This document shows, piece by piece, positions 1 through 8,100 of a stretch of 43,763 nt of DNA. The first letter of the stretch is position 1, and every line of letters begins with the position of its first letter. A program made the translations under genes and the position numbers. Origin of the DNA: an uncultured Burkholderiales bacterium (GTDB lineage Bacteria; Pseudomonadota; Gammaproteobacteria; Burkholderiales; Burkholderiaceae_D). The notes beneath the pieces are model-generated. The model worked only from the letters and a program-made list of their open reading frames with translations, was not told the DNA's origin and did no database searches. The stretch covers positions 595 to 44,357 of the forward strand of contig CALMOR010000193.1 of the NCBI GenBank assembly GCA_937872165.1, given 5' to 3'.

Positions 1-80
1 CTCGCGTTTGGCGCCTTCCCAACGTTTCGCGAGAAGCTCGATAAGCAAAGCGTTGACGCGAAGCCAAACGCGTCAGCTCA

Positions 81-242
81 CTAAATGTATTCTTGTGTTT
101 TATCACATTAGCGCTAATTGCCAAATCGAATTGATCGGGGAAAGTTTAATGCGCGCAAACACCTTGGCATCTATTGACATATGCCGACCGTCTTGAGAGA
201 CCTATATGAACGATTGCTGCTCATCATTCATACGAGGTTTCA
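81..242 (+). promoter_or_regulatory. AT-rich leader with a perfect 12-base palindrome
   Basis: This stretch is much more AT-rich than the DNA to its right and sits just ahead of the remnant replication gene. It holds a perfect palindrome at 107-118 (ATTAGC followed by GCTAAT). Such a site in front of a plasmid replication or partition gene is a typical operator position, but no regulator is present to match it and no convincing -35/-10 pair with normal spacing was found. A TTGACA at 174-179 has no good -10 at 16 to 18 bases. Treat this as a candidate regulatory leader only. Confidence 0.3.
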
Positions 243-1033
243 ATGTCCGATACTCCGCGATTTCTAAAAACCTACTCCGACGATTGGGAGGATCCCCTGC
301 CCATCGCTCTTCCCGAACCCGACGAGCCCAAGGGCCATGCGTTGGCCCTGGGTGGAGCTCTCGCGGACCGGTCGGCTCCCGCGGCGGCTGGGATTAGCGA
401 CGACGCGCGAGCGCCGCTCGCGGCGCTTGGGCCCCCGGCCGGTGGCTTGCGTTGGCCAAGCGGCTGAAAAGGCTATCCGAAGCGCGCGTCCGCTATGCCT
501 TGCGGGACGGCAAAGGGGGGAATGCCCGCATGCTTGGATCGGCCCGAAAGGAGGGCTCCAAATGGCTGCTGTCGCTGGACCCCGGGCTTCTCCCCGCGCT
601 GTCTGACGACTTCTCCTTCCCGGTCGACCCCTCCCGCCGCCGCCTGCTCAAAGGCGAGCTGGCGATGTGGATGCACGATTTCCTGGCGACGCATGAAAAG
701 TTCGAGAGCGGTTTCAAGCTGGGCGACTTGGCCAAGCTATGCGGCTTTGAGGGCGAGCGAGGAAAGTTTTCGACGTTCCTGCGCGCCGCGATGGACGACG
801 TCGTGGCGCGGGCCCCGGAGGTGGCCTCCGCCTACGAGTTGGAGCGCGTCAGAAGGAGCAGCCTCTCTTGGAAGCTGCGATTCGAGCCAGGCGCCGAGAA
901 GAGGAAGTTCAGCATGCCCCGGGAGGCGCACGCCGCGCGAGCCGCGCAGGCGCGCGAGGAGTTGCCGGCGAGCCGCCCGGCCGGGGCCGCCGGCCGCGGG
1001 TTTCGCAAGCCTCGCGGCGGAGCGGCCTTGTGA
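243..1033 (+). pseudogene. Decayed plasmid-type replication initiator (TrfA-like C-terminal part)
   Basis: Two overlapping reading frames make up this region. Bases 243-467 encode an acidic, proline-rich start (MSDTPRFLKTYSDDWEDP) that ends at a stop. Bases 452-1033 encode, in another frame and from a TTG, 193 residues that look like the C-terminal half of a plasmid replication initiator. The pattern is RL-x-EARVRY, then SLDPGLL, then a basic stretch followed by LAMWMHDFLATH, then LAKLCGF and a KFSTFLRAAMDDVV helix. This order recalls the winged-helix domain of TrfA-type proteins. The expected N-terminal core is missing, so I read it as a frameshifted, internally deleted relic rather than a working gene. 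The family match is from memory of the motif order and is only moderate. It suggests the island was once part of a plasmid or integrative element. Confidence 0.35.
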
Positions 1034-1795
1034 GGCCGCATGCCGGGGCTGGGGAAAAAGACCGCGGGCCACACGCATAACCTATTGCGGCCACGGTCGC
1101 GGGCGCCGTGATCCAGCGGCAAGAGGCGCGCGGACCGCGCCCAATGCGGCTGCGGCCGCACTGCCCGCCGCTGGCGGGGGGGCCGCCCCCGCGGCCGTAA
1201 TTGCCCTTCCACGAGCCGGGGCGGGGCGCGAGCCGCCGCCCAACGCCGTTGGCCGGCCGCGGGCCGGCGATCTATGTTTTTGTTTTTGTCTAAGACAACT
1301 ACATAGAGTGGGCCCTGGCGCGGCAACGCGGGCCGGGTTTCGCTCCATCCACGGCCGGGTTTTTGGCGCCTTCGCTCCGCCCGAGACCGGGGATCGCGGC
1401 GCCGCCGGCCGGGGATTAAGGCATCCAAGACCGGGCAATGACTTCGCGCGCGGCAGCGACGACCGGGAAAAGCGGTGCCGTCAATGATGGCGGCTCGGTG
1501 GGGTCGAGGCGATCGCGGCCAGCACCGTCGCCGCGCCAATGCGGACGGCCTAAGCGGCTGCGCGCTAGGCTTGCAGACGAAGCCGGCGCCGGCAGCGCGG
1601 CTTGTGGATTAGACCGCGCGACACGACGAGCGCTGCTCTTTCGACAAAGCGATCGTCGGCGCGCGCCTTTGCAAAAATGACACGGCCGGGGGCGATGTTG
1701 AATATGCGGGCCCATTTCTGGTCAAGAATGGCGCCGGCTTCGGAGCGCGCCAGGACCCTCGCGCCGTCTCGCAAAGCGACAACACTTCGCCATTC
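1034..1795. other. About 760 bases with no convincing gene
   Basis: Very GC-rich sequence between the replication relic and sspF. Several open frames exist, but most have the arginine, proline and alanine bias of frame shadows. One minus-strand frame is more protein-like: it is open from about 1830 down to its stop at 1565 and reads through GHEWRSVVALRDGARVLARS and ILDQKWARIFNIAPGRVIF. It has no good start codon and runs into the beginning of sspF, so it may be the 3' piece of a gene cut by the arrival of the defence locus. A nested inverted repeat lies at 1271-1307. No strong promoter for sspF was found. Confidence 0.3.
1271..1307. repeat. Nested inverted repeat in a local AT-rich patch
   Basis: Outer arms TCTATGT (1271-1277) and ACATAGA (1301-1307) are perfect 7-base complements. 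Inside them lie TTGTCT (1286-1291) and AGACAA (1293-1298), perfect 6-base complements around a single A. The patch is AT-rich in a very GC-rich setting. It could be an operator, a partition or replication site of the former plasmid, or a recombination site. Nothing in the window identifies the protein that would bind it. Confidence 0.4.
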
Positions 1796-3679
1796 ATGCC
1801 CACGAGCAATGACGTCACTTCCCCGCCATCGAGCGCTTGGGTGCGCTTTCTGCGGTCTTACGGGCCAACTCCCAACAACACCACGCTGTTTGACGAATAT
1901 GTCAGCGCCGCCCTGGGCAAGGCCAAGGTGCGCCCCATTCTTCTTTCAAGCCCGCTGCTTGACCAACTGAAAGCGCGAGCAGCCTCCGCAAGCGCCGGAT
2001 CCATCTTGATCGCCGGAACCGCGGGCGACGGCAAAACCTACCATTGCCGCAGCCTTTGGACGGAGATGGGCGGCCAGGACAAGGAGTGGGCGGCGGCGAC
2101 GACGTTGAAGGAGCTGCGCGTTGCCGATGGGCGGCTAGCGGTCTTTGTGAAGGACCTTAGCGAGCTGCCCAGCGGCGAGAGCGACCGCGCGCTCGCGATC
2201 TTGGAGCGCTCGGCGCTTGGCGACGACGACGAGGAGTTTGTCGTCATCGCGGCGAACCACGGCCAGATCCTCGATCGGCTCCGCGAGCTGGGAGCGCGGC
2301 AGGGCCGAGCGCATCCTCTGCGCAAGTCCATCCAGGACGCATTCCTGCTGCAATCGCCTCCCCCGGACCGGCTGGCGATTTTTGACCTGAGCCGGACCAC
2401 GAGCCGCGACTCCTTGGAGGAGGTCCTCTCGGCCGTCGCCGGCCATCCGGAATGGGAGAATTGCGCGCGCTGCCCGCTCAAGGATGAGGGGCGAATCTGC
2501 CCAATCTTCGAGAACCGCAAACGGCTGCTGCGCGAAAGCGATGGCGGAAAGCTCCCGCGCAGGCTTGGCGACCTGGTGGAGGTGGCGCGGCTCAACGGAT
2601 GGCATCTGCCCGTGCGCGATCTGCTCGCCCTCACGGCCAACATGATCTTGGGGCACCGCGACGCGAAGGAGGGGCTGATGGCTTGCTCCGACATCGCGCG
2701 GATCCAAGCGAATGGGGCGGAGGAGCGCGGAAGCCTGTATGCGAACATCTTCGGAGCCAATCTGCCTCGGCTTCGCGCGATGGACCGCGCCGTTTTCAGG
2801 GCTCTCTCCTCGTTTGGCATTGGCGAGGAGACCACCAATGTCGCCGATGGCCTGCTCGTCTATGGACGCGACGACGCGAGGCTGAGCCCTGCGTTCGAAA
2901 AGCTGGTCGAGGCGGACACGGTCTACGGGGCCACCGCGGGCTACCTATCGGCGCAGCGGCGCTACCTCGAAGGCGAGGAGGCCGCCAGGACCGAGGACGG
3001 CCCAGCGGAGTTTCTGGCGCGCTTGGCGGGGCAGCGGCGCAGGCTCTTCTTCACCCTGCCGGACGGGGACGTCGAATATCCGCACTGGGACATGACGGCG
3101 TTCAAGTCCGCTGGCGAGTATCTCGCGCTCACCGCGGCGCTGGTCGCCAAAAAGCCCATCAGCGAGGCGACGCGGACTCAGCTCGCGCGAGGACTCAACC
3201 GAGTCATGACCGGGCTCTTGATCGACAACGCCGAGCGGGTGTTCGTCGCCAGCTCGGGAGGCTTCACGCAGTCGCGCGTGAGCGTCCTGTGCGACACCGA
3301 GGCGCCTTCGCGTCGCCAGGATGGCAGGGGCATGCAGGTGAGGATCAACAGCCAGAGCGGCAAAGCCATGCTCGACATGGCGCTCGCCCCCGGAGCCGGC
3401 AACTCGGTCACCTTCGACCTAACTCCGATTCGCTTCGAGTTCCTGAGCCGCGTCGCCGAGGGCTCGCTTCCCGGCAGCTTCTCCAACGAATGCTTGGAGG
3501 ACTTGCTCGCATTCAAGGCGAAGCTATTGCGGCGGGCGGAAATTTTGAAAAAGGCGAGGCTTGCCAGCGGCGATGACGAGGGCGACGCGGACGATGGCGC
3601 CTTGACGCTCAACTTCATCGAGATAGAGCAAAGCGGGCACGGCTTCTCGCGGCCGGTGACGGTGAGGGCCGCCGCATGA
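1796..3679 (+). CDS. sspF: SspF/DptF-type phosphorothioation-dependent restriction protein
   Basis: A 627-residue protein that opens the restriction half of the PT defence locus. A Walker A motif, GTAGDGKT, lies at residues 74-81, preceded by an N-terminal segment (RFLRSYGPTPNN...FDEYV) of the kind seen in DptF/SspF proteins. A possible metal-binding set, C223-x2-C226-x8-C235, follows the ATPase part. In characterised systems SspF acts with SspG and SspH to block replication of phage DNA lacking PT marks; DptF is the equivalent in Dnd systems. The stop overlaps the start of sspG in an ATGA, so the two are translationally coupled. The ATG at 1796 lacks an obvious Shine-Dalgarno sequence but begins the conserved N terminus. 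The call rests on gene order, the P-loop and length; the exact family needs a profile search. Confidence 0.8.
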   Translation: MPTSNDVTSPPSSAWVRFLRSYGPTPNNTTLFDEYVSAALGKAKVRPILLSSPLLDQLKARAASASAGSILIAGTAGDGKTYHCRSLWTEMGGQDKEWAAATTLKELRVADGRLAVFVKDLSELPSGESDRALAILERSALGDDDEEFVVIAANHGQILDRLRELGARQGRAHPLRKSIQDAFLLQSPPPDRLAIFDLSRTTSRDSLEEVLSAVAGHPEWENCARCPLKDEGRICPIFENRKRLLRESDGGKLPRRLGDLVEVARLNGWHLPVRDLLALTANMILGHRDAKEGLMACSDIARIQANGAEERGSLYANIFGANLPRLRAMDRAVFRALSSFGIGEETTNVADGLLVYGRDDARLSPAFEKLVEADTVYGATAGYLSAQRRYLEGEEAARTEDGPAEFLARLAGQRRRLFFTLPDGDVEYPHWDMTAFKSAGEYLALTAALVAKKPISEATRTQLARGLNRVMTGLLIDNAERVFVASSGGFTQSRVSVLCDTEAPSRRQDGRGMQVRINSQSGKAMLDMALAPGAGNSVTFDLTPIRFEFLSRVAEGSLPGSFSNECLEDLLAFKAKLLRRAEILKKARLASGDDEGDADDGALTLNFIEIEQSGHGFSRPVTVRAAA

Positions 3680-5199
3680 GGCAACGCATCGACGCGGTCG
3701 ACTTCGCGGTGGACGAGCACATCTGGGGCCATCGCCTCTACGACGAGCAGCTCCCGCATCTGACGTTCCTCGAATTCCTCGGCGTGCTCGGATCCAATGC
3801 GGACGCTCCCTTGTCCGCTCCGACAAGCGGAACGGTCCGCTACCGCCCTCAACGGCAGTTCCGGCTGCGAGGGCTCTTGTTCAACAACCCCTACGTCGAG
3901 TCGGTGCGCGATCGGCGCATTCCGGATGAGGAGAAGTGGGCGGAGTGGGGCGAGCGGTTCAAGCAGGACGCCACCAAAAACGATGACGAGGACATGGCTT
4001 ATCTGCGCGATGTCTTCGTCGAGTTCGACGACTTCGCGAAGGCCATCGAGCTGCTGCGCTCATCGGCCTTCGAGGCGCGAAGCAACAAGCGTTGGAGCTC
4101 CAAGTTCGTCTTCCCGTTTGGGCCCGATGCCCTCTACGAGGACCTGCGCATCGACAGCTCGGGGGGCGCGTCCAACGACCGGCGGTTTTTCGCGCGGACC
4201 GGCGAGTTGCTCTACTTGATGCTCAGCCGCTCCGCCAGGGGCCAAGAGCTCGGGCGCCTGCTCGTGCAACGGCTGTTCGATCGCTCGTCGACAATGAATC
4301 GGCTGGTCCGCACGCTCCAAGGTGAGCCGCAGGCCGCCGATGGCGCGCGCGATGTCGGATATTTGCCCTACGCCACGCACCCCCGCTTCGACCGCCTTTG
4401 CGAGGATTGGCTCGCGATCCTGCGAAGGGACATGCCGATCTACGATGCTTTGGAGCACCTGATCGCCTCGGCCGGGCTCAATCTGCTGTTGTATTTTTTG
4501 GAGTGCGCCAAGGCGCAGGCCCGGGACGCCGAGCCCGTCGAGATCATCTGCGAAATCGTGCGCGAGAGAACCAAGGTCCGGGCGCTCTCAGGCGACTCCT
4601 ACCAAGCCAACCAGGCAGCCTCGATCCGCGCCGTGCGCGCCGCTGTAGAGGGCATCAAGTTGACTGACGAGTGGCAAGCCGCCCTGGCCTCGGAATATCC
4701 AGGGGCCGCCTGCGCGGGCGTGCTGCGCGACAACTTCCAGTGGCCCTCGGCCGAGGCGACCGACGACGCGGACTATTCGCAAACGCCGGGCGACGAGCTT
4801 GTGAAAAAGCTGGGCGATTTGGCCGAGTCCCGCCACGAGCAGCATTTCGGCAAGATCCACTCGGCATGGTCGCGCTCGATCGGTTTGAGCTCGCGGCGCC
4901 AGGCTCGCCGCACGCGATACGCGCCCAACGACAAGCTGCTCAAGACGCTTGTTGTGGCCATCGTCGACGACCGCATGCAGTTCGATGACTTCTTGGCCGA
5001 GGCGCGCCGCCGCTATGGGCTGGTGATTGGAGACGTGGAGGGAGCGCACCTTGTCAAAGAGAAGCTGGTCGACCAAGAGGCGCTGAGCGAGAACCGCGGA
5101 AATTTGGAGGCGAGGCTGGCGAGCCTGGGCCTGCTGAGGCGTCTGTCGGACTCGTGCTCGTTCGTCGAGAATCCCTTCGGCGCGGAGGCGGCGCAATGA
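3676..5199 (+). CDS. sspG: SspG/DptG-type restriction component
   Basis: A 507-residue protein lying between sspF and sspH, with ATGA overlaps to both. I recognise no catalytic motif. It is a soluble, helix-rich protein with charged and aromatic segments near the start (VDEHIWGHRLYDEQLPHLTF, then RPQRQFRLRGLLFNNPYVE). Its position, size and coupling match the middle gene of the FGH restriction cassettes in PT systems (SspG or DptG), where it works as a complex partner of the F and H proteins. Codon use and GC content match sspF and sspH, so the three have travelled together. The name comes mainly from its neighbours. Confidence 0.72.
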   Translation: MRQRIDAVDFAVDEHIWGHRLYDEQLPHLTFLEFLGVLGSNADAPLSAPTSGTVRYRPQRQFRLRGLLFNNPYVESVRDRRIPDEEKWAEWGERFKQDATKNDDEDMAYLRDVFVEFDDFAKAIELLRSSAFEARSNKRWSSKFVFPFGPDALYEDLRIDSSGGASNDRRFFARTGELLYLMLSRSARGQELGRLLVQRLFDRSSTMNRLVRTLQGEPQAADGARDVGYLPYATHPRFDRLCEDWLAILRRDMPIYDALEHLIASAGLNLLLYFLECAKAQARDAEPVEIICEIVRERTKVRALSGDSYQANQAASIRAVRAAVEGIKLTDEWQAALASEYPGAACAGVLRDNFQWPSAEATDDADYSQTPGDELVKKLGDLAESRHEQHFGKIHSAWSRSIGLSSRRQARRTRYAPNDKLLKTLVVAIVDDRMQFDDFLAEARRRYGLVIGDVEGAHLVKEKLVDQEALSENRGNLEARLASLGLLRRLSDSCSFVENPFGAEAAQ

Positions 5200-8100
5200 T
5201 GCTCACCGATCGGATCATCGGCCGGGTGGGCGCCGACATCCTTGGCCGCCGGCTCGCCGACGGCCGCCAAAGCGATGGGAGCGTCGCGGACTCCGCCGCG
5301 CTCTTCCGCCTCGACAAGCTGTCTTCGAGCCAGATAGCCGCGATCGTCAAGGAAATCCTGGCGAGCCCCGAGCTGCGCGAGAAGATCGACGTTCGCATTC
5401 CAGAGTCCCTGGTGCGCGGCGAGGGGTTGCCCGACGAGGCGTTGACCACGCAGAACGCGGGGGCGGTTCGAAACGCCGGAACGCAGAAAGAGGCTTTGCT
5501 CACGGCCAATGGCAACGAGAGCAACTTGGCCGACACCCTTGGGCACGTGACGGGGCTTGGCGCCAAAGAGTTGCGGGCCGCGCAGGACGCCTGGGTCGAC
5601 GCGGCCTGCCACGTCGGCGGGATCGCGCCCACCCTCGACGACCGGCAGATATTCCAATCGGCGCTCAAAGGCTTGGTTGGCGCTTCGGACCTCTCTCTTA
5701 TCCAACTAGGCGATCTCTGCGCGCTTGTTGGCGAGGCCATCGCCACGCGCGGCTACCCGATTCGAGAGGCGATCGGATTCTCGCTCCCGTGCGTCTCGCT
5801 TCCGCGCGACACGTCGTTTTTCTCGAACGCCAAGACTTACGCGCAAAACGTCGGCCCTTGGCGCAAAGCGTTCGAAAAGTTGTTCGCCAACCGCGCCCCC
5901 CTTCTGCAGCGGCTCCATGCGAACGGACAGCCGCTCGACGCCGACGACATGAAGGCGCGGATGGAGGAGAACGAGGCCTCCATCCCAGAGGCAGCCAGGG
6001 TGGCTCTCGATGCGTTTATCAATGCCCCGCAGGGAGACGACCGGGCGGCCAACGACGTTTCGCTGCTCGAATGGGAGCGCGATGGCGTCCACTTCATATT
6101 CGAGAAGCCCAAGGAGCGGCAGCTAGGCTTGGCCGACTCGACGCTTCGATTCTTCGACCACGATTGCGAGGACAGCGACGTTCTCGATGCCGTTGGGCGG
6201 CAACACCTCGAAGACTTGAAGGCGCGAGAAAAGCGATCGGACATTGGCAACGACGACGACGAGGCGTTTTTCGAGCTGCATCGCCGCTATCTCGAACAGA
6301 GCCCAAAGCTGCACGCCCGCTGGGAGAAGGCGGTCTTCGGAAAGCCGCTGGAGTGCCACGATTTTCTCGATGGCTTCGCCAACGTCGCCCAGCGGCTGAT
6401 CGCGTCCAACGGACCCGCCGCCGGCGAGCGATTCCTGCGCTTCACCGTGGCGAAGGGCCGAACTGAATGGCGCGAGCGCTTCAACCATGACGTCGGCGCC
6501 TACTTCTCCGCGATGTATCGAGGCGTGAAGGAGCTGATGGGGTCGAAGGTCGATTGGCGCGTCGAGCGCATGCGCACGAGCAACCTTCCAGACCCGCTGT
6601 TCCAGTATCGAGAGTTCTTCGCGGCTGAGAGGAAGATCCGCGGAGACAAGTTGAGGCCGGTCATCTCCCTTGCCCGCAACTCGATACAAATAAAGTTCGA
6701 CGTGTCGCTGGTCGAGCGCGTAGGCGACGAAGAGAGGATGTTGGAGAAGACTCAGCTCCTGTGGGGCTACCGGCCCGAGTCCATCGGCCTCTCGCTCGTC
6801 GAGGACATGGAGCGCCTGATCGAAAAGGGCGCGGTGGGCTGCACCGAGGTTCCGCGCCGCGTGGTCAGCAAGAAGGGCGGCGTCCAAAGCGTGTCGCTTC
6901 TGGACACCTCGACTCTCGAGGCGACTTTCTCGCGAGACGCCGGCTCGCTAGTCCCGCCCCCGAGCAAGATGAAAAGTCAGCGCGCGGAGATAAAGCGGCG
7001 CATAGATGAGCTGCGGGACGAGGGCCGGCTATCCAAGGAGCAGCGCGACGAGATTCGGACTGCCTGGGACGCCTTCGAGGCGGACTACATCCAAGGCATG
7101 TCGGACTTCGCGCGGACGGGCCTGCACGGCGAGGCGGTGTCCCGCCAAGCTGAATCATTCGCGGCCCTGCTGAGGGCGCTCGCCATCCATGCGCGCGGCG
7201 ATGTGTGCAGGTCGCGTCTGGTGGCCGAGGTCCTTACGATCGGCACGGTTCGCGTCGAGGGCGACCAAGCGTCCTTGATCATCCCACCTTGGCATCCGGA
7301 GCGCATGAAGGCGCTGTCGGTGAAGACGCGGCGAGTCGCCGCCCTCGTCACGCACATGCTTGGCGGAGAAAACGTCCTGTTTGGAGACCGCGGAATCTTC
7401 TTTCGCGAGTTCGCCGAGGAGCTAGCGCATCCGTTCTATCCGGAGGTCGCGGCGATGCAGCGATCCGGCGTCCCGGCCCTCGTGGCCGAAAGCAGCACCG
7501 TCAACGGATACAGCCTCTTCGAGCGCCCCGTGGGCGGCAACGACGACGCCCTGACGGACGTCGATCCGGCCTCCGCGGCCAAGCAGGTCCGCGAGCTTGT
7601 GGAGCGGTTTGTGGGACTGCAGCCGCATGAGGCGAACAACCTCAGCGTCTTGCTCTACAACGCGGATGCCGCGGAACTGCCTCTCGCGGTCGTGCGCGAG
7701 TTGGCCGGCTTGCAGACGGAGTTCGACTTCCAATGCAACGTGTCCGTGCGGCACCGCGATCCCGGCAAGCTTCGCCGGGTCTACGCCGAGCTCGTGACCA
7801 AAGGCGGCGACGACCCCGACATGGCGGTGGTGAGCGAGACCTCGTCGAATTTCATAGCCAAGCTCCGCATCGCGGTCGCGGCGTCCTCATCGACACCGCT
7901 GCGCTCCCACAATGGCTTCCGCCACTTCGACATCGCGTTTCTGCATGACGTCGTCTCGCGCACGGCGAGCGTCGAATGGATTGCGGTCGATTGGACCAAC
8001 GGCAGGCCGAGCTTGGAGCACGCCCCCTCGCGCTGGTCCTACCGAAGCGTCACCGGCGAAAACGAGCTGAAATCGACGACCTTCTTGACGTGTCCGCGCC

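Noticed and set aside
174-208. Promoter TTGACA...TATATG in front of the replication relic
   Set aside because: The spacing between the boxes is 23 bases, too long for a sigma-70 promoter.
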